A stretch of DNA of 64,000 bases from CAWGXG01 sp963826505 (GCA_963826505.1 CAWGXG010000008.1:868001-932000); one strand, 5' to 3'; counted from the first letter of the stretch, positions 44,453 to 52,996 are shown. Notes: generated by a model from the letters alone, not told the origin. Numbers and translations: made by a program.

Positions 44453-44952
44453 TATGTCCAGTAGTACACCATATAGCCATTGGTTTTGGGATCGGCTCGT
44501 CCCTGTTTGACAATTTGAGCCGTATATTCGCTGAGGGCGCGCATCTGTTCGCGCGTGGCCCAGAATCGCACGGTCTGCGGTTCTGGCGCGATTAACTCTT
44601 CTTCACTGGCCACGAGCTCTTGCGCGACCAGCACCAGGAGATTTCGTTCTTCATCGTAACCAAGACCCATTTGTGACACCCGAAACAGCGGTTCTAAGGG
44701 GTCGCGAAGAGACATATTCCATCGCGAGAGATTGACCTCAGTTTCTGGTTCTTCTGGGCGTTTTTCTGCCAGGTCTTCGAGCATTTCGTTGACCGCATCT
44801 GCCAGAGCTTGGGCCTGCTGCTTTTCGATGGTCAACGTGATGATCTGCGTGCCGCGCCCTGCCTGGACGTAGAATACCCGACGTCCTTTGGGACCAATGG
44901 TACCGATCGTCACGAAATCAACGGGATCAAACTCGAATTCCTGGTTTGGCAT
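44452..44952 (-). CDS. DUF3090 family protein
   Basis: 166 residues matching DUF3090: FDPVDFVTIGTIGPKGRRVFYVQAG at the N terminus, a helical acidic middle, and a beta-rich C terminus with RFWATREQMRALSEYTAQIV. No catalytic motif is evident and no function is established; conservation and fixed neighbourhood suggest a partner of the kinase-like and phosphatase-like genes on either side. A good promoter lies at 45009-45037. No metal-site Cys cluster is present. Confidence 0.9.
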   Translation of the reverse strand: MPNQEFEFDPVDFVTIGTIGPKGRRVFYVQAGRGTQIITLTIEKQQAQALADAVNEMLEDLAEKRPEEPETEVNLSRWNMSLRDPLEPLFRVSQMGLGYDEERNLLVLVAQELVASEEELIAPEPQTVRFWATREQMRALSEYTAQIVKQGRADPKTNGYMVYYWT

Positions 44953-45008
44953 TGAGTTGCTACCTCTTACAGAGAATCAGATGGCATGTGAAAAGTTACG
45001 CTGTCCTA

Positions 45009-45037
45009 ATTTTAGAGGTCTCGTGAGAATGTGACAA
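45009..45037 (-). promoter_or_regulatory. Promoter of DUF3090-SCO1664
   Basis: On the minus strand TTGTCA (45037-45032), 17 bases, TAAAAT (45014-45009), about 55 bases before the DUF3090 start. The two genes can therefore be transcribed apart from the phosphatase gene upstream. Confidence 0.6.
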
Positions 45038-45156
45038 CTGGACAGTTTTGTGCATTCTATCAAAGTATTGCCTTACGCCCTTCATCATTGTGAACTTGGC
45101 TGAGATTCCGAGGGCGTCGCAACCGGGTTCAGGCAGGAGGTCGTGGCTGTTTTTTT

Positions 45157-45852
45157 TCATCGTTTGCGCTTTGACTTTGTGGTCAGCGCTGCTGTCAGTT
45201 TCCGCACGCGCGGCCATGTGGGTGAGGGGGCTGGCGCCTTGGAGAGCTGCGGCAGATGGCCCGTATCGTTGACGCGTCCGATAGTGGGCCGAGCAGCTCC
45301 CAGGTAGATGGTTGTAAGGGACGCCGGGGAAATTTCGATGCGCTGGAAAAAATCCAGGTGCATGCCCAGATAATGGGCAACGATCAATTTGATGACGTCG
45401 CTATGCGACACCAGAATCACACGTTGTTTGGGACGCTGGGTCACCAACCCTTCGATGGCGTCAACCGCTCTAAGTTGTGCTTGACGAATCGACTCGCCTT
45501 CTGGGAACTGGGCCCGGCTGGGGAACATCTGAACGATTTGCCACAGTGGGTCGCGGCGCAGCCGGCTCAATTTTTCGCCCTGCCACGTTCCAAACCGCAC
45601 CTCGCCGATGCCTTCCAAAGGCTGGACGGCCAATTCAGTGTGGTGAGCCGCTACTGCCTGCGCGGTTTCCATGGTGCGCTCGAGCGGGCTGGCGTAGATA
45701 GCATCCAGATGGACGTGCGCAAGGTGTTCACCCAATGCGGCTGCCTGGGCGCGACCGTCAGCGTTGAGATGTACTCCCGCCGTCCAACCCGCCAGACGCC
45801 CGGTGGAGACCCAGTCATTGATCGCATGTCGTACAAGGAGAAATTCTGTCAT
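45157..45852 (-). CDS. Histidine phosphatase (MSMEG_4193-type)
   Basis: 231 residues, histidine phosphatase superfamily. The phospho-acceptor is His9 in FLLVRHAINDW, an RHx variant in which the usual RHG is RHA. Other landmarks are YASPLERTMETAQAVA, GIGEVRFGTWQGEKL and VILVSHSDVIKLIVAHYLGM with the second catalytic His. The C terminus is basic (LTTKSKRKR). The MSMEG_4193 subfamily accompanies DUF3090 and SCO1664 genes. ATG 45852 is chosen over 45894 as the conserved fold begins there; ribosome site weak. Confidence 0.9.
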   Translation of the reverse strand: MTEFLLVRHAINDWVSTGRLAGWTAGVHLNADGRAQAAALGEHLAHVHLDAIYASPLERTMETAQAVAAHHTELAVQPLEGIGEVRFGTWQGEKLSRLRRDPLWQIVQMFPSRAQFPEGESIRQAQLRAVDAIEGLVTQRPKQRVILVSHSDVIKLIVAHYLGMHLDFFQRIEISPASLTTIYLGAARPTIGRVNDTGHLPQLSKAPAPSPTWPRVRKLTAALTTKSKRKR

Positions 45853-46154
45853 TGCTGATCCATTTGCATGTCGCCCGGATGATGATTTCGCCACCGCTTG
45901 TACATTCTACCAGATTATCAAAGCAGATGGCCAAGACGAAACACGCGCAGGCAGCGTATCGACGCGTAATTTTGTGGGAGAGAGGTGAGTTCCAAAATAC
46001 AATCGCCGATGTGCAGCGGCTGCCATGGAAGGAAGAACTCTTTGTTGTGTTGAAGAGTGATGACGTGATTGACAACACAGGTCAATGCCCTGGTTTATAC
46101 TGTTTTTTTATTGCCAACTTCACCAAGCTGAACTAATGTTATGAGAGTCAGTAT
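45853..46154. other. Divergent intergenic region before the histidine kinase
   Basis: About 300 bases. A 69-codon plus-strand frame from ATG 45927 to 46136 exists but has no ribosome site and no recognisable family, so I do not call it. TTGACA at about 46070 and TATACT near 46097 are promoter-like but badly spaced. Confidence 0.4.
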
Positions 46155-47261
46155 ATGATGGGTGGCATCGTGGGACCAGCCATGAATCAGTTGTATGTAC
46201 TCGCACTTAATGCGTGGTCCGAAACGTCTGCTGAAGGGCTACTTGTTCTCGATGCGGACGGACACATCCAGCTTCTTAATGCGCGTCTGCGCGAGCTGCT
46301 GAAACTTGACTCTGTGCCAGCCACGTTGGACAGGCTACTGCTGCTTACTCAACATGTGATGCCGGAGTTATGCGCGCTGTCGGCACCATTTTCGCAGCCT
46401 CCTTATGTCCAATGGGGTAATCTGCGCATCGATCAATACTCCCCTCAGCGCCTAATATGGCAGCAGGTTCCTCTTCTGGATGCCGATAACGTAGTGGGAT
46501 CGGTGATCGTCTTTCATGATGCGACGAGCGAAGGTCAACTTGATCTGGCGAAACAATCTTTCTTGAGCATGATTTCGCACGACTTGCGTACTCCATTGAG
46601 CACGATTCTGGGATTTGCAGAGCTGCTCTATAACAACCGATCTGGATTTTCAGATGAGGAACAGCGGGAGTTCCTGGAGCACATCATCCGAAACGCGAAT
46701 CAACTCAGCCGTTACTCCCAAATCGCGCTTGATATCATGTATTTGGAAGCTAATTTGCAGAACTTCGATACTGAAGCGGTCAACCTGGGCCGCTTTGTTG
46801 ACCATTGGTTGTCAGATGCACAGCATCGGTTTTCTACGGATCATATCGTTTTTGTAAATAAGGCTTTTGAGGGCCTTCAGGCGCTAGTCGCGCCACCTGC
46901 GCTTCATCGGATTCTCTATATCTTGCTAGAGTTTGCGCTGGCTGAGAGTCCGGCAGAGGGTATGGTCGAAATTCAGCTCGATTCGAACAGTGACCACGCC
47001 TATTTGTATTTTCGGCATTTTGCCCCATCACTCAAAACCGAAGAAGCTTTGACGCTGTTCAGGCTCATGTATCCGCGCGATTTGAGTGAAGCTGGCCGTC
47101 CGCAATTGCATCGTATGCAACTCTACGTGGCACATTTGCTAGCAGAGCAGCAGCAGGGATTCCTGACCTTGCGGGGCCAGTCCAACCGCCGCTATGAGTT
47201 TAGTCTGGCGATGCCATTGGTTTCCCATGCAATCCTCGATAGTTCCGTGTCCCACTCTTGA
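46155..47261 (+). CDS. PAS-histidine kinase-like protein with a degenerate ATPase domain
   Basis: 368 residues, no membrane segment. Residues 20-125 look like a PAS sensor (LLVLDADGHIQLLNARLREL, GSVIVFHDAT). A clear HisKA dimerisation helix has the phospho-acceptor His142 in FLSMISHDLRTPLSTILGF. The C-terminal part aligns in layout to HATPase_c but lacks the usual boxes: the N box reads LEFALAES with no Asn, and neither a DxGxG nor a GxGLGL lid is present. It may accept phosphate from a partner kinase or be a scaffold. No response regulator is adjacent. The next gene lies about 90 bases downstream. Confidence 0.78.
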   Translation: MMGGIVGPAMNQLYVLALNAWSETSAEGLLVLDADGHIQLLNARLRELLKLDSVPATLDRLLLLTQHVMPELCALSAPFSQPPYVQWGNLRIDQYSPQRLIWQQVPLLDADNVVGSVIVFHDATSEGQLDLAKQSFLSMISHDLRTPLSTILGFAELLYNNRSGFSDEEQREFLEHIIRNANQLSRYSQIALDIMYLEANLQNFDTEAVNLGRFVDHWLSDAQHRFSTDHIVFVNKAFEGLQALVAPPALHRILYILLEFALAESPAEGMVEIQLDSNSDHAYLYFRHFAPSLKTEEALTLFRLMYPRDLSEAGRPQLHRMQLYVAHLLAEQQQGFLTLRGQSNRRYEFSLAMPLVSHAILDSSVSHS

Positions 47262-47348
47262 CATTCACGCGATCTGCCAGTAAGGTTGCGGAATTGGTCA
47301 AAATCGATCGATTTGAACCTTATTGGCAAGTGCGGGAGTAACGTACCT

Positions 47349-47771
47349 ATGGGGCGTGTGGTAAACACCAATAATCCCGGCAAGACGCGAAATCAATTGA
47401 TGCGCACGTCGGCAGAACTGCTGCGGCATCTCAGTCAGAAGGCCGCACTTGACGACGAGGCCAAAGACATGACCGCGCGTCTGTTTTACTGTTTGCGCGA
47501 AATTGAAGAGGGTATCGAGGCATCGGCTCAGGCCTGGGAAAAACGTGATTATTGGATCAAGGCGGAGCAGTTGCGTCAGCGGTGGGGATGGACCGGAAAT
47601 GCCGCAACGCGATTGGAAAGACTGATCCGTAACAATGCGTGGGAAACACTGCCTGCCGTGATGGTAGATCTATTTGGGCATTTCTCCGACATCAAGATTA
47701 CCAAGCTGATGCGCGATGCGAGTGATTGGAACGGCGCTTACCAGCAGTTGGTGTCAGACCTGGGACTATAG
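47349..47771 (+). CDS. Small helical protein of unknown function
   Basis: 140 residues from ATG 47349 (in-frame ATG at 47286 would add 21). It is soluble and helix-rich (TSAELLRHLSQKAALDDEAK, REIEEGIEASAQAWEKRDYW, AEQLRQRWGW). It belongs to no family I recognise. It follows the degenerate histidine kinase with an 87-base gap, so the two may be coexpressed, and it converges on the LCP gene with an 18-base gap. Confidence 0.6.
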   Translation: MGRVVNTNNPGKTRNQLMRTSAELLRHLSQKAALDDEAKDMTARLFYCLREIEEGIEASAQAWEKRDYWIKAEQLRQRWGWTGNAATRLERLIRNNAWETLPAVMVDLFGHFSDIKITKLMRDASDWNGAYQQLVSDLGL

Positions 47772-47789
47772 TGTCGGAGTGTCCGGGCA

Positions 47790-48716
47790 TCAATCAAAGT
47801 GATCTTGGATCCAGGGCACAAGTTCATCATAGTTGGGCCGCCAATAACCGGCTTTCATGCCGATAAGATCTTCACGCTGGAGCACTCGCTGGGTGCGATT
47901 GGGCCAGCCTGCGAGTAGCGCGGGACTCCAGCGCAGCATGTCCCAGGCGCTCATGTCGGTGTTGGTGTAATCTTGAAGGGCTTTCCAAATCTTTGGCCAG
48001 TGAGCTATTTGGCCCGGACTGGAGAGCTTTTTGATTAACGCGTCGACGACTTGCTGCTGCCGCTCAGCGCGCTGATAATCGTCATCTTGATGTCGCGTGC
48101 GGGCATATTGCAGGGCACGCTCTCCGTCCATATGCTCACGACCAGGATCGAATTGCACGGTCATGACGCCCCCGTCCATAGTAGGATAATCGTAATCAAT
48201 GATGAGTTTTGGCACATCGATAGTGATACCGCCGACGGCATCAACCAGTTTCACAAACCCGCCGAAGTCCAGCCGCACATAGCGATCCATGGTGACTCCA
48301 AAACTCTCCTGGATGCTGGCCTCAATTAACGCGGGGCCCGAGCCTTTTGCCTCTTGCTCGCCCAAGGCATTGATTGTGTTGATGCGCTGTTCCCCATAGT
48401 CTGGAACCTGGATGAAGACATCTCTAGGGATCGACAACAGGCTGACGTGCAAGTCCGATGGCGTTATGTTGAGCATCATGAAGCTATCACTGCGAGTTAA
48501 ATAACCCTGTCCAGGGCGTGCGTCCAGCCCCAGCAGCAGGATGTCAATTGGGGGTGGGGGAAAGATAATGTATAGCAGCGCGAAAGCATTTATACAGGAG
48601 AGCGGCAGCAGGATAACCAACAGACATCCCAAGACAGATCGTCGTCTCAGCCAGCCAGACGGCGTGTGTTTGAGCGGTGCTTCACTGTCGGTGATATTGG
48701 CCGAATTTGGTATCAT
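47790..48716 (-). CDS. LytR-CpsA-Psr (LCP) family protein
   Basis: 308 residues. A short cytosolic N terminus, one membrane segment (VLGCLLVILLPLSCINAFALLYI) and an external LCP catalytic domain. Characteristic motifs are ILLLGLDARPGQGYLTRSDS with the polyprenyl-phosphate-binding Arg/Asp, VSLLSIPRDVFIQVP, INTINALGE, FGVTMDRYVRLDFGGFV and ERALQYARTRH. LCP enzymes move undecaprenyl-linked glycopolymers onto the cell wall. Divergent from the CPBP protease gene. Confidence 0.93.
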   Translation of the reverse strand: MIPNSANITDSEAPLKHTPSGWLRRRSVLGCLLVILLPLSCINAFALLYIIFPPPPIDILLLGLDARPGQGYLTRSDSFMMLNITPSDLHVSLLSIPRDVFIQVPDYGEQRINTINALGEQEAKGSGPALIEASIQESFGVTMDRYVRLDFGGFVKLVDAVGGITIDVPKLIIDYDYPTMDGGVMTVQFDPGREHMDGERALQYARTRHQDDDYQRAERQQQVVDALIKKLSSPGQIAHWPKIWKALQDYTNTDMSAWDMLRWSPALLAGWPNRTQRVLQREDLIGMKAGYWRPNYDELVPWIQDHFD

Positions 48717-48850
48717 GATTGTGTTTCCACCTGACGAAAAAAGTTATCAAGATCTGAGTTTCTGCCCCAACGCTTGCGTGCATTGTCTCGCGGTCTGATT
48801 AACTCCGCAAAAAGAGTAGATTTGCGAAAGCGCTCCAACGCCATGAATGA

Positions 48851-48879
48851 TGGACTGAACTCGGTATCGTTTCTATAAT
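48851..48879 (+). promoter_or_regulatory. Promoter of the CPBP protease gene
   Basis: TGGACT (48851-48856), 17 bases, perfect TATAAT (48874-48879), about 54 bases before the TTG start. Confidence 0.6.
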
Positions 48880-48932
48880 CTAGCTGTTGTGTTTTGAGCG
48901 GGTGAGGCTCTCTCCGTATCTGAGGTGTAACG

Positions 48933-50181
48933 TTGTCCGTTGAAGAATTCCTTTCGCTGCTGATAGGGATGGTGGTAGTGGTCGTGATCGTCATGGCCGC
49001 CAACTATGCCGATCGTGATGGGAGCAATCGTATTAAGCGTGCCCTTGTTGGCGTAATGCTCCTCATCAATGTATTGATCGTAATGCTTTACGGCCTGGTG
49101 CCGGTAATTTCGAGTTATTCTTCTACGTCGACCGGAGTCACCCCGCCGTCGAAACAGGCAGCGTGGACGGCGTTGGCCTCCTCGATTGTGCTGGCTGGAT
49201 TGGTATCGGCATGGATGGTCGAGGGCGTGCGCAGACGCCTGGCTATGTTGTTTCCCCGCTATCAGGCGAAGGATCAGTCAATTTCTAACAAACTGGGGAC
49301 TGACGGACAGGAGTCATTCTCTACCCGAGGACTGCTGCCTCGTCCGGATGACGTGCCCTTGTTTCCACAGATGTTGAACTATTACACGTCGGATTCTATG
49401 GTGGTGCCGTTATCCGTCGAGTCTTCGACCGTTGAAGCCTCTGTACGTCCAAGCCCCAGTATCCGTGGTTTCAATCCCGATCTCGGCGGTACATACCGTA
49501 GCGTTGGCATTGTGTGCCTACTTGCTTGGTATCCAGATGATCAATTTCCAGCTCGAGGGCGGGTTGGCGGGCGTAGCGGACTCCTACCAGGGCAATTTGA
49601 CGATCTTGGATCTGCTCATCAACATCCTGCCGTTTCTCGTCGTCGCATTATTGGGTGTGGGATTGGGCTTTCGCCGTACGGGCGCACAAGTCTTGCAGCG
49701 GCTGGGCGTGGGGAAGGTGGACTGGCGGGGCGTTGGCGTGGCGGTCGTCGCGACGTTTGCCCTGTTTTTCTTTGTTGCAGTCGTATCCGCAGTTTGGATG
49801 GGGGTCGTTTCTGAAGCGACCTACAAGGAACAAACGCAGGCGTCAGATGCGCTTGCTCAAAGCGTCACGTCGGTCGCGGTGGCGTTCGTCCTGGCGCTGA
49901 CGGCAGCGATCGGTGAGGAAATCGCCTATCGCGGGGCGCTCCAGCCCGTATTCGGATTGTGGCCGACGGCGATCATTTTCGCTCTGACGCACGCGCAATA
50001 CACGTTTACCCCTGCATGGTTGATCATACTCGGCGTGGCTGTGGTGTTTGGGTGGCTTCGGCTGCATTTCAATACGACCGTGTCCATGTTGGCTCACTTT
50101 TTGTACAATTTCATCCCTCTAGCGCTGTCGGTCTCCGTGGCAGAAGGCGGCGTAGTCTGGCTGCTGAGATTTCTGTCTTGA
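48933..50181 (+). CDS. CPBP-family intramembrane metalloprotease (one frame break)
   Basis: About 415 residues after bridging a frame break in 49420-49510. The first part (TTG start with GAGGTG upstream) has two or more membrane segments (LLIGMVVVVVIVMAANYA, VGVMLLINVLIVMLYGLV). The second part has several more and the CPBP/Abi active site: EEIAYR in AIGEEIAYRGALQPVFG, the first His motif in FALTHAQYTF, and the second in MLAHFLYNFIP. Family members cleave within membranes, some like CAAX prenyl proteases or bacteriocin-immunity proteins. The active-site half is in frame 1 and intact; whether the break is real or a sequencing error is undecided. Confidence 0.82.
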
Positions 50182-50216
50182 GCCCAACGGTGACTGGATA
50201 GGCGGGGTTTTCGATT

Positions 50217-51056
50217 ATGGCGACTGCTTCTGGAACGATGCAGGACATTGTGATCAAAAGCAAGGCTGTCGGGCGGGATATGGATGTTCGGGTTATCACG
50301 CCCCCGGCCTACGACGGCGGAGCTAGTTCCGCATATCCGGTATTGTATTTTCTCCATCCGTGGGGGTTGAGTTCGAGCTACATTACAGACAAACTGCGGA
50401 TTCAGCAGCACGCGTGGGATGGAGTTGCGAAGGGTACGCTCCCGCCGATAGTGATGGTGCTGCCGACCGGGCTCAAGAGCTTTTTCCTCAATGCGGCTGA
50501 TCCCCCTGGGCATGATTGGTCTTTCATTTTGCAGGGGAATGCTGAATTCTTCCGCGGTGCCTTGGAGCAATACGGGCAATATGGGGATTACCTGTTAGGG
50601 GAGGTGATGCCCACTATTGAGGACCGGTTCAACGTGAGGACGGATCGGGCGGGGCGAGCGATCGGAGGAATATCGATGGGAGGAGCAGCGGCGGCTGTCC
50701 ACGCCTTTCGCGACAGTACTGCATTCTGTGCCGTAGGGATCCACAGCCCGGCCCTGTTTTCGGGCTCCCCTGGAAACGCTGGCCCCCCATGGATTTTCGG
50801 TATAGATCGTCAAAGCTTTGAAGAGCGCAATCCGGCTGGCGTGGCGCGGTCTGTCGATCCTGCTCACCAGCCACGCATTTTTTTGGACACGGGAGACCAA
50901 GACCTGATGCGCGACGCAGTTGTGCAGCTGCACAACGTGCTTAATGAATGCGGATTAGCCCATACCTTTGCTATCGAACCCGGTACGCACGACAAATCGT
51001 ATTGGGAGCCGCGAATGGACCGTTACCTTGTGTTTTATGCGAAGGATTGGTTCTGA
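50217..51056 (+). CDS. Putative esterase (esterase D/S-formylglutathione hydrolase-like alpha/beta hydrolase)
   Basis: 279-residue alpha/beta hydrolase. The nucleophile is Ser153 in AIGGISMGGAAAA, with Asp in LDTGDQDLMRD and His in EPGTHDKSYWEPR completing a triad. The oxyanion segment LYFLHPWG precedes it. The length and order match the Esterase_D/PF00756 family. No signal peptide, so it is cytosolic. Substrate unknown. It is 36 bases after the protease gene and may be cotranscribed. Confidence 0.88.
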   Translation: MATASGTMQDIVIKSKAVGRDMDVRVITPPAYDGGASSAYPVLYFLHPWGLSSSYITDKLRIQQHAWDGVAKGTLPPIVMVLPTGLKSFFLNAADPPGHDWSFILQGNAEFFRGALEQYGQYGDYLLGEVMPTIEDRFNVRTDRAGRAIGGISMGGAAAAVHAFRDSTAFCAVGIHSPALFSGSPGNAGPPWIFGIDRQSFEERNPAGVARSVDPAHQPRIFLDTGDQDLMRDAVVQLHNVLNECGLAHTFAIEPGTHDKSYWEPRMDRYLVFYAKDWF

Positions 51057-51115
51057 TCGACATCCTATTGGTCACCGAAAACGCGTATTTGGCCCGCGCG
51101 CTGCAACATCGAAAG

Positions 51116-51691
51116 TTATGCTTTTCCTGGGACGGCGTGATGCTCGCGACAGCGGGCTTCGTACGATCTCGACGCCCCGACCAGAATAATCGGATCGTCA
51201 TACCGTGCTGGCTGCCCATTTACCAGACGCTGGGTACGGCTGGCGCCTTCACCGCAGACCATACAAATCGCATGGAGTTTCAAGACTTCGTCGGCACAGC
51301 ATAACAGCGCTGGCATGGACCCGAATGGCTCCCCGCGAAAATCCATGTCCAGGCCAGCCACGATCACACGAATTCCGCGCCCCGCAAGTGTTTCGGTGAC
51401 TTCTTTGATACCCTCGTCAAAGAACTGCGCCTCATCGATTGCGACCACGGTCGTATGATCAGCGAGCGTTTCCAGGATTTGATGCGCGTTCTGGACGGGG
51501 TGAGCCTCAAACGCCTGACCGTTGTGTGATGTCACGTGCTTTACCATGTATCGGACATCAATATCTGGCTTGAAAACCTGAACCTTTTGTCTGGCGATAG
51601 CCGCTCGACGCACACGTCGAATCAATTCTTCCGTCTTGCCGCTGAACATACTGCCGCAGATAACTTCAACATGGCCTGAATGGTGAATCAT
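51116..51691 (-). CDS. tdk: Thymidine kinase
   Basis: 191-residue type II thymidine kinase, 5'-phosphorylating thymidine in the cytosol. P-loop GSMFSGKTEELIRR near residues 13-26, the DEAQFF box with catalytic Glu, the lasso loop GLDMDFRGEPFG, and zinc Cys residues in ICMVCG and RCREHH. ATG 51691 has GGGGGA upstream; the frame open to 51754 runs into the terminator of the gene cluster before it, which rules out an earlier start. Confidence 0.95.
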   Translation of the reverse strand: MIHHSGHVEVICGSMFSGKTEELIRRVRRAAIARQKVQVFKPDIDVRYMVKHVTSHNGQAFEAHPVQNAHQILETLADHTTVVAIDEAQFFDEGIKEVTETLAGRGIRVIVAGLDMDFRGEPFGSMPALLCCADEVLKLHAICMVCGEGASRTQRLVNGQPARYDDPIILVGASRSYEARCREHHAVPGKA

Positions 51692-51730
51692 CGTATATTT
51701 CCCCCTATAGACAATCACCGGTTGGCAAAC

Positions 51731-51762
51731 AAAAAGGCAGGTCTTATCGTACAACCTGCCTT
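51731..51762 (-). terminator. Terminator of the rplU-rpmA-rpmE unit
   Basis: On the minus strand the stem AAGGCAGGT (51762-51754) pairs with ACCTGCCTT (51742-51734), then runs into UUUUUGUUUG. It lies between the ribosomal genes and tdk. Confidence 0.85.
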
Positions 51763-51789
51763 CTCAATACCTTCTAGCGTGGGCTGATG

Positions 51790-52065
51790 TTATGCCTCGT
51801 CGTATTCCGGCATTTCGTAGCCGCGAGCACGCAGTTGTTTCTTGATATCGGCCAGGACTTTGCGCCCAATACCTGAAATCGCGAGCACGGCATCATCGCC
51901 GCCATCCTGGATCCGAGCAACCAGATCGCCAATGACTTCGATGTTGTTTTCGACGAGAATGTTAGTGTAGCGCTTCTCCAACCCCAACTCCGCGATCGGA
52001 ACATCGGGGGAGGTGCGTTCCTGGCCACGTGCTTCAACGTCGGCCAGCAGTTCGATCGCGCACAC
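51790..52065 (-). CDS. RpoA-CTD-like helix-hairpin-helix protein, possibly the C-terminal part of bL31
   Basis: 91 residues as a separate frame (GTG 52065). The last 65 residues resemble the RNA polymerase alpha C-terminal domain fold: PIAELGLEKRYTNILVENN, a helix pair, then AISGIGRKVLADIKKQLRARG, the GIGxK helix-hairpin-helix. The GTG start has no ribosome site and lies 32 bases inside rpmE in another frame. A single-base shift near 52050-52070 would join it to rpmE as MKRLRV then ELLADVEARGQ. I favour a bL31 with an added HhH module split by an indel; a genuine overlapping gene is the alternative. Confidence 0.6.
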   Translation of the reverse strand: MCAIELLADVEARGQERTSPDVPIAELGLEKRYTNILVENNIEVIGDLVARIQDGGDDAVLAISGIGRKVLADIKKQLRARGYEMPEYDEA

Positions 52066-52258
52066 GCAGACGCTTCATGAAGCGATCGACCTGACCTTCA
52101 GTGTCCACAATACGCTGCTCACCGGTGTAGAACGGGTGGCAGGCAGAGCACACGTCAGTCCGGATTTCCGGGACCGTGGAGCCAACGGTCCAGGTGTTGC
52201 CGCACGCGCAAATCACGCGTGCTTCGGGATACCATTTAGGATGGATGTCTTCACGCAC
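52034..52258 (-). CDS. rpmE: Large-subunit ribosomal protein bL31, zinc-type (C+)
   Basis: 74 residues as read. The zinc ligands are Cys17, Cys19, Cys37 and Cys40 (VICACGNTW, DVCSACHPFYTG), so it is the zinc-binding form. FYTGEQRIVDTEGQVDRFMKR matches the bL31 core. The last eight residues (RDRTAGRR) are not conserved, which fits a frame break that detaches the downstream HhH segment. GTG 52258 start. It is the third gene of the rplU-rpmA-rpmE unit. Confidence 0.9.
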   Translation of the reverse strand: MREDIHPKWYPEARVICACGNTWTVGSTVPEIRTDVCSACHPFYTGEQRIVDTEGQVDRFMKRLRVRDRTAGRR

Positions 52259-52342
52259 TGGAATTCTCGACCTTTCCCGCCACGGGTCCCACTAGGGGGA
52301 GATGCGTAGCGGCTTATGGAATGATATGGTAGAGAGTGTTGC

Positions 52343-52624
52343 TTAAGCCTGGGCGGTTTCAGTTTCCGCCTGGGCCGGGAGAACGCTAATACGCTTGCGA
52401 TCGCGCGTCACATGCTCAAAAACCACAATACCTTCCGCCGTGGCGAAGATCGTGTGATCGCGCCCCAGGCCAACATTGACGCCGGGGTGAAACTTTGTGC
52501 CTCGCTGGCGCACAATGATATTGCCTGGAATGACGTATTCGCCGCCGTAGCGTTTGACACCTAGGCGCTTGCTCTGACTGTCACGACCGTTGCGGGTTGA
52601 CCCGCCACCTTTTTTGTGAGCCAT
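52343..52624 (-). CDS. rpmA: Large-subunit ribosomal protein bL27
   Basis: 93 residues. MAHKKGGGSTRNGRDSQSKR is the conserved N-terminal tail that reaches the peptidyl-transfer centre, with no N-terminal extension of the Firmicutes type that needs cleavage. GTKFHPGVNVGLGRDHTIFA and GIVVFE follow. The last 15 residues (Ala/Glu/Thr-rich) go beyond the usual fold. It is directly downstream of rplU, the standard order. Confidence 0.97.
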   Translation of the reverse strand: MAHKKGGGSTRNGRDSQSKRLGVKRYGGEYVIPGNIIVRQRGTKFHPGVNVGLGRDHTIFATAEGIVVFEHVTRDRKRISVLPAQAETETAQA

Positions 52625-52653
52625 ATCTCGCTATTCCTTAATCTTAGCTGCGC

Positions 52654-52971
52654 TCAGGCGCCCGTGATACTATCAATGCGGAGCCGCGTGAAATACTGGC
52701 GGTGGCCCCGGCGGCGGCGATAGCGCTCTTTCGGCTTGTACTTCCAGACGAAGATCTTGCGCTCGCGTCCCTGCTTGATCACGGTGGCCTTCACCACAGC
52801 ACCTTCAACTGTTGGCTGGCCGATCAACGGCGTGCCATTATCAGGCGCTACCAACAGCACATCGGTAAGCTCAATTGAATCACCTTCGGCGTGGGGCAGA
52901 CGCTCTACGTCGATGGTTTGTCCTGGCTCCGCGCGGTATTGCCGACCGCCGGTGCGTACAATGACATACAT
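52654..52971 (-). CDS. rplU: Large-subunit ribosomal protein bL21
   Basis: 105 residues. MYVIVRTGGRQYRAEPGQ and FVWKYKPKERYRRRRGHRQ are typical bL21 segments. ATG 52971 has TTGGAGA upstream. It is the first gene of the rplU-rpmA-rpmE unit. Transcription probably starts near 53083, leaving a leader of about 110 bases that contains two hairpins, which may be autoregulatory. Confidence 0.97.
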   Translation of the reverse strand: MYVIVRTGGRQYRAEPGQTIDVERLPHAEGDSIELTDVLLVAPDNGTPLIGQPTVEGAVVKATVIKQGRERKIFVWKYKPKERYRRRRGHRQYFTRLRIDSITGA

Positions 52972-52996
52972 AGATTTCTCCAATCTTCTCTTGCCG

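Noticed and set aside
45927..46136. 69-codon plus-strand frame upstream of the histidine kinase
   Set aside because: No ribosome site and no family resemblance; the end is hydrophobic by chance composition.
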